64,000 nt of DNA from Sphaerisporangium dianthi (lineage in GTDB: Bacteria > Actinomycetota > Actinomycetes > Streptosporangiales > Streptosporangiaceae), in the NCBI RefSeq assembly GCF_042654065.1, contig NZ_JBHSFP010000007.1, forward strand, positions 254,794 through 318,793. The letters are read 5' to 3'. The position numbers and the translations under genes were made by a program. The notes below the pieces were generated by a model. It searched no databases, had not been told where the DNA came from, and saw only the letters and a program-made list of their open reading frames with translations. Position 1 is the stretch's first letter, and each line of letters begins with the position of its first letter. Below are positions 7,656 through 16,156 of this stretch, piece by piece.

Positions 7656-8357
7656 TTACGGCAGCGCGGTCACCAGCTCCCCGACCGGCTTGCGGGTGCC
7701 GGTGTAGAAGGGCACCTCGATCCGGGTGTGCCTGCGGGCCTCCGCGGCGCGCAGGTGGCGCATCAGGTCGACGATGCGGTGCAGGTCATCGGCCTCGAAG
7801 GCGAGGATCCACTCATAGTCGTTGAGCGCGAACGACGACACGGTGTTGGCGCGGACGTCGGGGAAGGTGCGGGCCAGAGCGCCGTGCTCGGCGAGCATCT
7901 TACGGCGCTCGGAGTCGTCCAGGAGGTACCACTCAAGGGAGCGCACGAACGGGTAGACGCAGACGAAGCCTCGGGGCTCCTCCTCCGCCAGGAACGCCGG
8001 GACGTGCGACTTGTTGAACTCGGCGGGACGGTGCAGGGCCATCACCGACCACACCGGCTCGCTGGCCCGGCCGAGAGAGGTCCTGCGGAAGCGGCCGTAG
8101 ACCTCCTGGAGGTCCTCCGGGCTCTGCGCGTGCCACCAGAACATGTAGTCGGCGTCGGCCCGGAACCCGGCCACCTCGTAGAGGCCGCGGGTCACCACGT
8201 CCTTCTCGGCGGCCTGGGAGAGCAGGGCCTCCACCTCGTGCGCCAGGTCCTGGCGCTCGCCGGGCAGTTCGTCGCGCACCCGGAAGACCGACCACATGGT
8301 GTAGCGGATCACCTCGTTGAGATCGCGTGCCTTGGGCCGCGCCTTCTCGTCGCTCAC
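7656..8357 (-). CDS. hemQ: coproheme decarboxylase HemQ
   Basis: The 233-residue product belongs to the chlorite dismutase superfamily and to its haem-synthesis branch. HemQ removes two carboxyl groups from iron coproporphyrin III to make haem b, the last step of the coproporphyrin-dependent route used by Gram-positive bacteria. Family blocks are visible: YTMWSVFR at the N-terminus, ADYMFWWHA near residue 75, FVCVYPFVRSLEWYLL near 140 and the C-terminal FTL-like EVPFYTGTRKP. It is downstream of hemY on the same strand (58-base gap), so the two are likely co-transcribed, although hemE is separated from hemY by a gene on the other strand. Confidence 0.93.
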   Translation of the reverse strand: MSDEKARPKARDLNEVIRYTMWSVFRVRDELPGERQDLAHEVEALLSQAAEKDVVTRGLYEVAGFRADADYMFWWHAQSPEDLQEVYGRFRRTSLGRASEPVWSVMALHRPAEFNKSHVPAFLAEEEPRGFVCVYPFVRSLEWYLLDDSERRKMLAEHGALARTFPDVRANTVSSFALNDYEWILAFEADDLHRIVDLMRHLRAAEARRHTRIEVPFYTGTRKPVGELVTALP

Positions 8358-8415
8358 AGTTCAGCTCGCTTCCGTCGAAATGCCTTCACCGCGCCGGCCG
8401 GGCCCTGCACGCCGC

Positions 8416-9864
8416 TCAGCGGCCGCCGGCCGCCGGCTGGTCCTCACGCCATTCTCCTCCGTGCCGCTCACGCAGGTGCGCCAGGATGGCCGCCGCGGCC
8501 GTTCGGGCGGAGGCGACGCACGCCGGGATCCCCACCCCGTCGTAGGCGGCCCCGCACACGGCGAGCCCCGGCTGGACGGCCACGGCGGCGCGCACACGCG
8601 CGACGCGGTCGAGATGGCCCACCTCGTACTGCGGCAACGCCCCGCCCCAGCGGGTCACCCGGCTGTCCAGCGGCAGGCCGCGAACCCCCATGACCTCGGC
8701 CATCTCGGCCATCGCCAGGGCGACCAGCTCGCCGTCGTCGCGCTGGAGGACGGCCTCCTCCCCCAGACGGCCGATGGAGCAGCGCAGCACCAGCACGCCG
8801 GGGTCCGCCTCGGCCAGATGGGGCCACTTGACAGTGCTGAACGTCACAGCCTTGACCGCCCGGCCCTCGACCGGCGGCACGAGGTAGCCGCTGCCCGACG
8901 GCTGCTCGGGGAACGCCGCGCGCGGGTAGGCCAGGGTGACGATCGCCATGCTGGCGTACTCGACGCGGGCCAGCTCGGCGGCGGCCTTCGGCACCTCGCC
9001 CGACAGCAGCCGGCCGGCCGCCGGGGCGGGAACCGCGAGGATCACCGCGTCGGCGTCGATCGTCTCGGGGGCGCGGGCCGGGCCGGTCACCAGGCGCCAG
9101 CCCTCGCGCGTGCGGCTCAGCTCGCGCACCATGACGCCGGTCCTCACCTCGGCGCCGGAGGCGGCCGCGACCGCCTCGGGCAGGCCCCCCATGCCGCCCC
9201 TCAGCGTCGTGAACACCGGGCCGGCGTCCTTCGGGGCCTTCGCGGCGATGGCCCGCGCCGCCTGGAGCAGCGAACGCTCGGTGCGGGCGGCCGTCGCGAC
9301 GGCCGGCATGGTCGCGTCCAGCGACAGCATCTCGGCCCGCCCGGCGTAGACGCCTCCGAGGATCGGCTCGACCAGCCGGTCGAGGACCTCGCCGCCCATG
9401 CGCGCCCTGATGTAGGCGGCGACCGAGACGTCGGAGGTGATCAAAGTCGCGGGCAGGATCTGGTCGAGGGGCACCCGGGCGAGGCCGCCGGGCGACAGGA
9501 CTCCGGAGCGCACGAGGCCGGTGATGTCGGAGGGGACGCCCATGACCTGCCCCTTGGGCATCGGCCGCAGCGCGCCTCTGCTGAGGATCGACGCCCCTAC
9601 CGCGGCGGGGTCGGCCAGCTCGCCGCCCACGCCGGCCATGCGCGCCAGCTCTTTGCCCTCGGGACGCCGGGCCAGCATGGCCTCGGCGCCCTCGTCCACC
9701 GGGATGCCGGCGACCTGCGAGGTGTGCAGCTTGCCGCCGATGCGCGAGGCGCCGTCGAGCACGGTCACCGCCATGTCGCCGTCCTCGTGGCGGAGGTGCC
9801 AGGCCGCGGCCAGCCCCGCGATGCCCCCGCCGACGACCACGACGTGCCGCCGAGTTGGTTCCAT
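8416..9864 (-). CDS. hemY: coproporphyrinogen III oxidase (HemY/CgoX)
   Basis: This 482-residue flavoprotein has the FAD-binding Rossmann motif VVVVGGGIAGLAAAWHL at residues 8-24, the GGKLHTSQ strand, a central substrate region, and the closing CGAAYDGVGIPAC block that contacts FAD. In Gram-positive bacteria this family oxidises coproporphyrinogen III to coproporphyrin III with oxygen, feeding ferrochelatase and HemQ; older annotation calls it protoporphyrinogen oxidase. The ATG at 9864 places the dinucleotide motif at the correct distance from the N-terminus. hemQ follows in the same direction. No ferrochelatase gene is present in the window. Confidence 0.93.
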   Translation of the reverse strand: MEPTRRHVVVVGGGIAGLAAAWHLRHEDGDMAVTVLDGASRIGGKLHTSQVAGIPVDEGAEAMLARRPEGKELARMAGVGGELADPAAVGASILSRGALRPMPKGQVMGVPSDITGLVRSGVLSPGGLARVPLDQILPATLITSDVSVAAYIRARMGGEVLDRLVEPILGGVYAGRAEMLSLDATMPAVATAARTERSLLQAARAIAAKAPKDAGPVFTTLRGGMGGLPEAVAAASGAEVRTGVMVRELSRTREGWRLVTGPARAPETIDADAVILAVPAPAAGRLLSGEVPKAAAELARVEYASMAIVTLAYPRAAFPEQPSGSGYLVPPVEGRAVKAVTFSTVKWPHLAEADPGVLVLRCSIGRLGEEAVLQRDDGELVALAMAEMAEVMGVRGLPLDSRVTRWGGALPQYEVGHLDRVARVRAAVAVQPGLAVCGAAYDGVGIPACVASARTAAAAILAHLRERHGGEWREDQPAAGGR

Positions 9865-9999
9865 GTCTCCAGACGTTACCGCTCGCCGGGTCCCGTGCGC
9901 GCGGGGCCACCGCGCGGCCGGCGGCCTCCGCCGGAGACCGTGACGGCATTGTGACGCCGAACGCCAAACCCGTGCCGGAAACGGTTCGTCAACCAGGGC

Positions 10000-11256
10000 A
10001 TGAACGAATTACGGTGCCGCCCGGCCCTCGCCGTGGCCCTGGCGGCGGTCGCTCTCGCCCTCTCGGGCTGCGGCGGCTCAGGAACCTTCGATTCGGGCGG
10101 CGCCCCGGCCGCCGCGCCCGCGCAGAGAGTGGAGACGCAGGCGCTGCCGGACGCCGGGAACCAGAAGGGACCGGCGGCGGACGACGCCGCCCGTCCCCGG
10201 TCCCAGCCGGCCGATCAGGTCGAGCAGGCCGAGCGGGCCATCGTGTACACCGGCGAGGTGCGGGTGCGGGCCACGGACGTCACGGCGGCGGCCGAGAAGG
10301 CCAAGCAGATCGTCCTCGCGTCCGGCGGGCGGCTGGACAGCGAGCAGGCCGCCTCTCTCGGGCGTCAGGACACCGCCATCCTCGTGTTCAAGATCCCCCC
10401 GGACCGCTATTCGGCCGTCACCGACCGGCTCGGCAAGGAGCTGGGCACCCGGCTGTCGCTGAAGCTGGACACCGAGGACGTGACCGAGCAGGTCGCCGAC
10501 GTGGACAGCCGGGTGAAGTCGGCCAAGGCGGGGCTCGAGCAGCTGCGCTCGTTCCTCAAGAGGGCCAAGAACGTCACCGAGGTGCTGAAGGTCGAGCGCG
10601 AGATCTCCGGCAGGGAGTCCGACCTGGAGGCCCTGCAGGCACGCCAGCGCAGCCTGGCGGAGAAGACCTCCTCCGGCACGCTGACCGTGCACCTGGAGAG
10701 CGTCGTGCGCCCCTCGCCCGTCGTGCGCTCGCCGAAGCCGGAGCCGCCGAACTTCTTCACCGGCCTGCGGTCCGGCTGGAAGACCCTGAAGGAGACGGCG
10801 CGGATCGGCCTGGCGATCCTCGGCGCGCTGCTGCCGTGGCTGGTGGTGCTCGGCGTGCTGTGGGCGGCGTACGCGGCCGTGCGCCGTCTCGTGCGGTCCG
10901 TGCGGAAGGGCCCGGACACCGTCGCGTCCGACGACCCCGCGCGGTCCGCGGATCCCGCGCCGCACACGGAGCCCGAACGGCACGAAGAGTCCGAACGGTA
11001 CGAAGAACCCGAACGGCACGAAGAGCCAGAACGGCACGAAGAACCCGAACGGCACGAAGAGCCAGAACGGCACGAAGAACCCGAACGGCACGAAGAGCCA
11101 GAACGGCACGTGGAACCCGAACGGCACGAAGAGTCCGAGTCGCACGCGGAGTCCGGGCGTCCCGGCGGGGCGGGCGTACCGGGAGCGGACGGCCCCGGTG
11201 AGCCCGGCCCGCCGCACGCGCCGGGCCGGGACGAGGGACCCGGCCGGCCCGGGTAG
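10000..11256 (+). CDS. DUF4349 lipoprotein with an expanded hexapeptide tail
   Basis: The 418-residue protein has a lipobox (LSGC near residue 23), a DUF4349 extracellular domain (about 75-245, with IVYTGEVRVRATDV, a helical hairpin rich in charged residues, and SGTLTVHLES) and one strong C-terminal membrane helix (about 268-292). The domain is thought to act at the cell surface, but its function is not known. After the membrane helix comes an unusual charged tail of about ten hexapeptides of the type EPERHE, encoded by 18-bp and 36-bp tandem repeats, then a Gly/Pro-rich end. The tail would be cytoplasmic. Its position between hemY and hemE matches the order I recall in Streptomyces. Confidence 0.85.
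   Translation: MNELRCRPALAVALAAVALALSGCGGSGTFDSGGAPAAAPAQRVETQALPDAGNQKGPAADDAARPRSQPADQVEQAERAIVYTGEVRVRATDVTAAAEKAKQIVLASGGRLDSEQAASLGRQDTAILVFKIPPDRYSAVTDRLGKELGTRLSLKLDTEDVTEQVADVDSRVKSAKAGLEQLRSFLKRAKNVTEVLKVEREISGRESDLEALQARQRSLAEKTSSGTLTVHLESVVRPSPVVRSPKPEPPNFFTGLRSGWKTLKETARIGLAILGALLPWLVVLGVLWAAYAAVRRLVRSVRKGPDTVASDDPARSADPAPHTEPERHEESERYEEPERHEEPERHEEPERHEEPERHEEPERHEEPERHVEPERHEESESHAESGRPGGAGVPGADGPGEPGPPHAPGRDEGPGRPG
10984..11145 (+). repeat. 18/36-bp minisatellite inside the DUF4349 gene
   Basis: Nine 18-bp units run in frame. From 11002 to 11109 there are three exact copies of a 36-bp unit made of two synonymous halves, GAAGAACCCGAACGGCAC and GAAGAGCCAGAACGGCAC. The alternation of synonymous codons shows that the 36-bp unit, not the 18-bp one, was the last to be duplicated. 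Copy number should vary between strains. Confidence 0.95.
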
Positions 11257-11285
11257 ACGCCGGCGGGGCGAGCGGGCCTCGGCGG

Positions 11286-12323
11286 TCAGCGGGCCGAGGC
11301 CTCGTGGACGAGGTCGGTGAGGCGGGCGAGCTGGTCGGGGTCGGTCGTGGGCGGCACCCCGTGGCCGAGGTTGAACACGTGGCCCTCCGCCGCCCGCCCG
11401 CGCGCGAGGACGTCGAGCGCCCGCCGCTCGACGACCTCGAAGGGCGCGAACAGAACCGCCGGGTCGAGGTTGCCCTGCAGGGCCTTGCCCTCGCCGACGC
11501 GGCGCGCGGCCTCGTCCAGGGGGACGCGCCAGTCGACGCCCACCACGTCCGCGCCGGCCTCGCCGAGCAGCGCCAGCAGCTCGCCGGTGCCCACGCCGAA
11601 GTGGATGCGCGGCACGTCAAGGTCGGCCAGGCCGGCGAAGATGCGGCCGGCGTAGGGCAGGACGAACTCGCGGTAGTCGTCGGGGGCCACGGCGCCGACC
11701 CAGGAGTCGAACAGCTGGACGGCCGAGGCGCCGGCGTCCACCTGGAGGCGCAGGTAGGCCAGCGTGATCTCGGTGAGGCGGTCCATGAGCGCGTGCCACA
11801 GCGCGGGCTCGCCGTACATCATCGCCTTGGTGTGGTCGTGGTTCTTGGAGGGCCCGCCCTCGATGAGGTAGGAGGCCAGCGTGAAGGGGGCGCCGGCGAA
11901 GCCGATGAGCGGCGTGGAGCCGAGCTCCTTGGTCAGCGCCCCGATGGCCTCGGTGACGTAGGGCACGTCGCCGGGCGACAGGTCGCGCAGCGCGGCGACC
12001 GCGGCGGCGTCCCTGATCGGGTCGGCGACGACCGGCCCGACGCCGGGCTGGATGTCCAGGTCGACGCCGATGGCCTTGAGCGGCACCACGATGTCGCTGA
12101 AGAAGATCGCCGCGTCCACGCCGTAGCGCCGCACGGGCTGCATCGTGATCTCCACGATGAGGTCGGGGGTGGCGCACGCCGTGAGCATCGGCACCTCGGC
12201 GCGCACGGCGCGGTATTCCGGCAGCGATCGTCCCGCCTGGCGCATGTACCAGACGGGGGTGTGCGGAACGGGCAGTCGCCGGCAGGCGCGGATGAACGGT
12301 GACTCGGCGGTCTCTGGATTCAC
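11286..12323 (-). CDS. hemE: uroporphyrinogen decarboxylase
   Basis: HemE removes four acetate carboxyl groups from uroporphyrinogen III to give coproporphyrinogen III, the substrate of HemY. The 345-residue length is typical. The signature VWYMRQAGRSLPEYR lies near residues 24-38 and includes the invariant Arg residues that hold the substrate; GFAGAPFTLASYLIEGG and FDSWVGAVAPDDYREF are further family blocks, and FNLGHGVPPTTDPD closes the barrel. The GTG at 12323 gives the normal N-terminus; the frame continues upstream to 12410 without similarity. It is read toward the DUF4349 gene, with which it is convergent (29-base gap). Confidence 0.95.
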   Translation of the reverse strand: MNPETAESPFIRACRRLPVPHTPVWYMRQAGRSLPEYRAVRAEVPMLTACATPDLIVEITMQPVRRYGVDAAIFFSDIVVPLKAIGVDLDIQPGVGPVVADPIRDAAAVAALRDLSPGDVPYVTEAIGALTKELGSTPLIGFAGAPFTLASYLIEGGPSKNHDHTKAMMYGEPALWHALMDRLTEITLAYLRLQVDAGASAVQLFDSWVGAVAPDDYREFVLPYAGRIFAGLADLDVPRIHFGVGTGELLALLGEAGADVVGVDWRVPLDEAARRVGEGKALQGNLDPAVLFAPFEVVERRALDVLARGRAAEGHVFNLGHGVPPTTDPDQLARLTDLVHEASAR

Positions 12324-13027
12324 CCGACCAGATTGCCATGGGGGTCCCGCGGTAGGCGCATCGCGGTGCCGGCGGAAGAGGTCCGTTCCCGTCTTGCGGG
12401 CGGACCGCAAAGTTTGCCGCGAAAAAGTTACCTGCCAGGCCGATGTCCGGTCATGAGGAATGACGCCGCGATCCGTACACTATGTCTGGTTCGGTAGGGG
12501 AAGGCCCGTGCCGGGATGGCCGCCGGCCGGGTCAACCAGCGGCCAAGCGCAGGTACAGTACGTCTCACGCGAGGTTCGTGATCATGTCGCGGCTGGTTCA
12601 AAAGCTTCTCAAATCACCGCGCGGCGCTGATTCGGTGACCACTTTCGGGACACGCCGAGCGCGTTGCGGGGAAATGTCGCCGTGACGTGTCAACGTCGGA
12701 CCAGCCCTCGAGTTCACGGACAAGGCGCGCGCGGGGAAGCGCCGGCCAGGCGGCGGCGTGCGCTGTCCGTGCGAGCACTCGATCTTGGGACCCGACGAAA
12801 GGCCCGCGATGACCGCGATGTGGAGTTCCTGCGAGCACCGCACTGTGCGTTGTGCGCTCCGTGCCGGCGAGCGGCCGTTCGAGGAGCGACCCCGCCCCCA
12901 CCTTCGCCACGACCGGGTCTACATGGAGCGTGGCGGCACACCGGTGATGGCGGCTTGATCACCTCCGGTGTCCTTCGCGCATACCCCCCTGCTTCCGGCC
13001 CCGCCCGCTCCGGCCTACGCTGCCATC
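12324..13027. other. long intergenic region, no gene recognised
   Basis: About 700 bases separate the divergent hemE and DUF3000 genes. Several short open frames cross it on both strands, but none has a convincing start, codon bias or recognisable product; the best, 12758-12958 on the plus strand, has third positions that are only moderately GC-rich. The region must hold the hemE promoter. TACACT at 12475-12480 and TACAGT near 12553 on the plus strand resemble -10 boxes but lead to no gene. Confidence 0.5.
13016..13021 (+). promoter_or_regulatory. -10 element of the DUF3000 gene (leaderless message)
   Basis: TACGCT lies six bases before the ATG at 13028, with no Shine-Dalgarno sequence, so the message probably starts at the ATG itself and would carry DUF3000 and rnd. 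Confidence 0.55.
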
Positions 13028-13630
13028 ATGACCATCGGTGACGCGCCGCCGGCTCCCGCCGCATTCCGGCGGGCGCTGTCGAGTCTGCGTCCCGCCAAGG
13101 TCAGGCCCGAGATCGAGCTGGAGGACATCCCCGCCCCCCAGCGGCTCGCCCCCTACTCCGGCGCGGTCGGCGCGTCGGTCTACCGCGACGACGACGAGCT
13201 CGCCGTCGGCCGGTTGATCATGCTGTTCGACCCCGACGGCCAGCGCGGCTGGGACGGCCCGTTCCGCCTGGTCGCCTACGTCCGCGCCGACATGGAACCG
13301 GAGATCACCTCCGACCCGATGCTGGGCCCGGTGGCGTGGAGCTGGCTGACCGAGTCCCTCGACTCCCACCACGCGCTGTACGCCGCCGCCGGGGGCACCG
13401 TCACCCGCGCGGTGTCCGAAGGGTTCGGCAACAAGTCCGACGACCCGGTGACCACCGAGCTGGAGCTGCGCGCCTCGTGGTCCCCCCTCGAGGAGGACCT
13501 GTCGGCCCACGTCGCCGCCTGGTGCGACCTCATCTGCCTCGCCGCGGGCATCCCACCCCTGCCACCTGACGTCGCGGCCCTGCCGCCGCGGGCCGCGCGT
13601 CGCGAAGACCCGGAGTCCTTCAGGACGTGA
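13028..13630 (+). CDS. DUF3000 family protein
   Basis: The 200-residue cytoplasmic protein has no signal peptide or membrane segment. Conserved-looking blocks are FRRALSSLRPAKVRPEIELEDIPAPQRLAPYS at the start (only partly quoted here as a landmark: LRPAKVRPEIELEDIPAPQ) and GPFRLVAYVRADMEPEI in the middle. DUF3000 proteins are actinobacterial and nearly always precede rnd; their function is unknown. Here the stop overlaps the rnd start by four bases (GTGA at 13627-13630), so translation is coupled and a role near RNase D is possible. The ATG at 13028 was chosen because of the -10 box six bases upstream. Confidence 0.88.
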   Translation: MTIGDAPPAPAAFRRALSSLRPAKVRPEIELEDIPAPQRLAPYSGAVGASVYRDDDELAVGRLIMLFDPDGQRGWDGPFRLVAYVRADMEPEITSDPMLGPVAWSWLTESLDSHHALYAAAGGTVTRAVSEGFGNKSDDPVTTELELRASWSPLEEDLSAHVAAWCDLICLAAGIPPLPPDVAALPPRAARREDPESFRT

Positions 13631-14874
13631 CCGACGAAGAGATCATCCCCACATCCGAGATAGTGCCGCTCCTGGAGCCCCGCGAGGGAATCCCGCCGGT
13701 CATCGAGGACCCGGCCGCGCTCGCCGCGGCCGTAGACGCGTTCGCCCAGGGCACCGGCCCGGTCGCCGTCGACGCCGAGCGCGCCTCCGGTTACCGCTAC
13801 AGCGGCCGTGCCTATCTGGTCCAGCTGCGCCGGGCCGGGGCCGGCAGCGCGCTGATCGACCCCATCTCCTGCCCCGACCTGTCGGAGCTGGACGCCGCGC
13901 TGGCCGGCGCCGAGATCGTGCTGCACGCCGCCACCCAGGACCTGGCCTGCCTGGCCGAGATCGGCTTCGTCCCCCGCAGGCTCTTCGACACCGAGCTGGC
14001 CGGGCGGCTGCTCGGCTACGAGCGCGTCGGCCTCGGCACGATGGTGGAGAACGTGCTCGGCCTGCGCCTGGAGAAGGGGCACTCGGCGGCCGACTGGTCC
14101 CACCGCCCGCTGCCGGAAGACTGGCTGCGCTACGCCGTCCTGGACGTCGAGGTGCTCATCGAGCTGCGGGACATGCTGTACGCGGAGCTGGAGAGCAGCG
14201 GCAAGCTCCCCTGGGCGCAGGAGGAGTTCGCGGCGATCCTCGCCGCTCCCCCGGCGCCGCCGCGCACCGACCCCTGGCGGCGCACCTCGGGCATCCACCG
14301 GGTGCGCTCAGTGCGCGGCCTCGCGGTGGTGCGCGAGCTGTGGACGCTGCGCGACGAGCTGGCGCGGGAGGCCGACCTGGCGCCCGGCCGGGTGCTGCCG
14401 GACTCCGCCATCGTGACCGCCGCGCTCGAGCAGCCGCGCACGACCAAGTCCCTGACCGAGATCCCCCCGTTCACCGGGCGCAGCGCGCGGCGCCACCTGC
14501 GCGACTGGCTGAACGCCATCGGCCGGGCGCGCGTGCTGCCCGAGACCGAGCTGCCGCAGCCGAGCGGTCCCGGTGACGGGCCGCCGCCCGCTAACCGCTG
14601 GGCCGACCGCGACCCCGCCGCGGCCCGGCGGCTGGCCGCGGCCCGGGCGGCCGTGGCCGCCCTCGCCGACGCCAACCACATGCCGACCGAGAACCTGCTG
14701 CAGCCCGAGGCCGTCCGGCGCCTCACCTGGGAGCCGCCGGACGATCTGGGCGACGAGGCGGTGGCCGAGCGGCTGCGCCGGCTCGGGGCGCGCGAGTGGC
14801 AGATCGCCCTTGCCGCCCATCCGCTGTCCAAGGCGCTGATCCGCCTGGCGGCCAAGGAGGACGTCGGCGGCTGA
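13627..14874 (+). CDS. rnd: ribonuclease D
   Basis: The 415-residue product is a DEDD-family 3'-5' exoribonuclease that trims precursor tRNAs and other structured RNAs. Exo I is VAVDAERASGY (Asp49, Glu51), Exo II is HAATQDLACL (Asp105), and Exo III is YAVLDVEVLIEL (Tyr169, Asp173), which places it in the DEDDy group. An HRDC nucleic-acid-binding domain follows at about 215-300 (VRSVRGLAVVRELWTLRDELA), and a second helical segment occupies the C-terminus, as in actinobacterial RNase D. The GTG start overlaps the stop of the DUF3000 gene. It is convergent with the LacI-type gene, with a hairpin between. Confidence 0.93.
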   Translation: MTDEEIIPTSEIVPLLEPREGIPPVIEDPAALAAAVDAFAQGTGPVAVDAERASGYRYSGRAYLVQLRRAGAGSALIDPISCPDLSELDAALAGAEIVLHAATQDLACLAEIGFVPRRLFDTELAGRLLGYERVGLGTMVENVLGLRLEKGHSAADWSHRPLPEDWLRYAVLDVEVLIELRDMLYAELESSGKLPWAQEEFAAILAAPPAPPRTDPWRRTSGIHRVRSVRGLAVVRELWTLRDELAREADLAPGRVLPDSAIVTAALEQPRTTKSLTEIPPFTGRSARRHLRDWLNAIGRARVLPETELPQPSGPGDGPPPANRWADRDPAAARRLAAARAAVAALADANHMPTENLLQPEAVRRLTWEPPDDLGDEAVAERLRRLGAREWQIALAAHPLSKALIRLAAKEDVGG

Positions 14875-14879
14875 GCCGC

Positions 14880-14915
14880 CGCGCGGGCGCCGCCCGTGCC
14901 GGGACGGCCCGCGCG
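14880..14915. terminator. hairpin between convergent rnd and LacI-type gene
   Basis: CGCGCGGGC (14880-14888) pairs with GCCCGCGCG (14907-14915) in the 53-base gap between two convergent genes. The loop can pair further internally. It is a likely bidirectional terminator. Confidence 0.55.
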
Positions 14916-14927
14916 CCGACGGGGCCT

Positions 14928-15983
14928 TCAGGAGGCGACCACGCTCGGCGGTGCGACGGCGCCGGTGTCCACGGGCGCGTCGCCCAGCCGGCCGACGCTC
15001 TCGCGGAGCACGACCTGCCCGGCGATTTGCTCGACGCGGCGCTCGGCCTCACCGGAGAGGGCGAGGTCGAGGGCCAGCGTGCCCATGCGCGACAGCGGCA
15101 GCCGCACCGTCGTCAGCTCGGGGACCACGTCGCGCAGCGAGGGGATGTCGTCGAACCCCGCCAGCGACAGATCGCGCGGCACGGCGACCCCCCGCCTGCG
15201 GAAGGCGGCCAGCGCCCCCATCGCCATGACGTCGTTCACGGCGAACACGCAGGTGACGTCGGCGCGCATGTCCAGCAGCTCGTCGGCGGCGGCCAGGCCG
15301 CCGTCGCGGTCGAACCCGCCGTGCACGATGACCGGCGCGGGCAGGCCCAGCTCGGACAGGCCTTCGACGAAGCCGGACGTGCGGTCGGCGGCGGTGAACA
15401 GGTGGGGCGGCCCCGCGAGCACGGCGAACCGGCGGTGCCCCTCGCCCGCGATGGCCAGGGCCAGCTCGCGCGCGCCCTCGCGGTTGAGCGGGGCCACGGT
15501 GTCGGTGCCGAGGAGGTCCTGCCCGATCATGGCGACCCGGCCCCCGGAGGAGCGGTACACGTCGAGCTCGGCGCGCAACTTGCCGATCATGTAGTCGTCG
15601 GCGACCCGGGACCCGGTGATCAGGACCGCGCGGGCGCGCTGGGCGTGCAGCGTGGCGACCAGGGCGATCTCGCGTTCCGGATCGCGGTAGGTGGTGCCCA
15701 GCGTCACCACCATGTCGTGCAGGTCGGCCGCGCGGATGGCGCCGTCGGCGATGGCGGCGAAGTAAGGGTCGGTCAGGTCCTGGATGATCACCCCCACGAC
15801 GTTGCTGGCGCCCCGCGCCAGGGTCTGGGCGGCGGCGTCCACGCGGTAGCCGAGCTTGGCGGCCGAGGACTCCACCCGGGTGCGCAAGGCCAGGCCCACT
15901 TGGCGGCTGCTCCCGTTGAGCACCCGCGACGCCGTCGCCAGCGACACGCCCGCGTGCCTGGCGACGTCCTCAAGTGTGATCAT
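14928..15983 (-). CDS. LacI family transcriptional regulator
   Basis: The 351-residue protein begins with the LacI helix-turn-helix (ITLEDVARHAGVSLATASRVLNG, residues 2-24) followed by a hinge helix (VDAAAQTLARGASNVVG) and a periplasmic-binding-protein-like sugar domain (about 60-335; VGVIIQDLTDPYFAAIADG, CVFAVNDVMAMGAL, DLSLAGFDDIPS). Such proteins bind DNA as dimers and respond to a sugar. GAGGAGGG lies 6-8 bases before the ATG. No sugar gene adjoins it; the upstream neighbour on the same strand is an amino acid permease gene, so its target is unclear. Repeated AATTGTGCGGC boxes just upstream suggest autoregulation. Confidence 0.92.
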   Translation of the reverse strand: MITLEDVARHAGVSLATASRVLNGSSRQVGLALRTRVESSAAKLGYRVDAAAQTLARGASNVVGVIIQDLTDPYFAAIADGAIRAADLHDMVVTLGTTYRDPEREIALVATLHAQRARAVLITGSRVADDYMIGKLRAELDVYRSSGGRVAMIGQDLLGTDTVAPLNREGARELALAIAGEGHRRFAVLAGPPHLFTAADRTSGFVEGLSELGLPAPVIVHGGFDRDGGLAAADELLDMRADVTCVFAVNDVMAMGALAAFRRRGVAVPRDLSLAGFDDIPSLRDVVPELTTVRLPLSRMGTLALDLALSGEAERRVEQIAGQVVLRESVGRLGDAPVDTGAVAPPSVVAS

Positions 15984-16018
15984 GGCGCCCTCCTCATCCC
16001 CCTGCGCGCCCCTCCCTC

Positions 16019-16041
16019 AATTGTGCGGCCAATTGTGCGGC
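16019..16041. promoter_or_regulatory. candidate operator of the LacI-type regulator
   Basis: The 11-base sequence AATTGTGCGGC occurs twice with a 12-bp period (16019-16029 and 16031-16041), 36 bases upstream of the regulator's ATG. The first copy together with the start of the second also forms AATTG-N6-CAATT, an inverted repeat of the size LacI dimers use. Confidence 0.45.
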
Positions 16042-16156
16042 GCTCGGCGCGTGCCCGGTCACGCCCGCACCGCGCACACGGTCGCGCCCGCGCCGCATCC
16101 CCCGGCCGCGCGGGCCTGCGCGCATCCGTACGGCCCGGCGAACGGCCCGCGGCCGG

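Noticed and set aside
12482..12958. Small open frames in the hemE-DUF3000 gap (12482-12685 and 12758-12958, plus strand)
   Set aside because: Starts lack ribosome binding sites, the first start overlaps a -10-like box, and the products show no conserved pattern.
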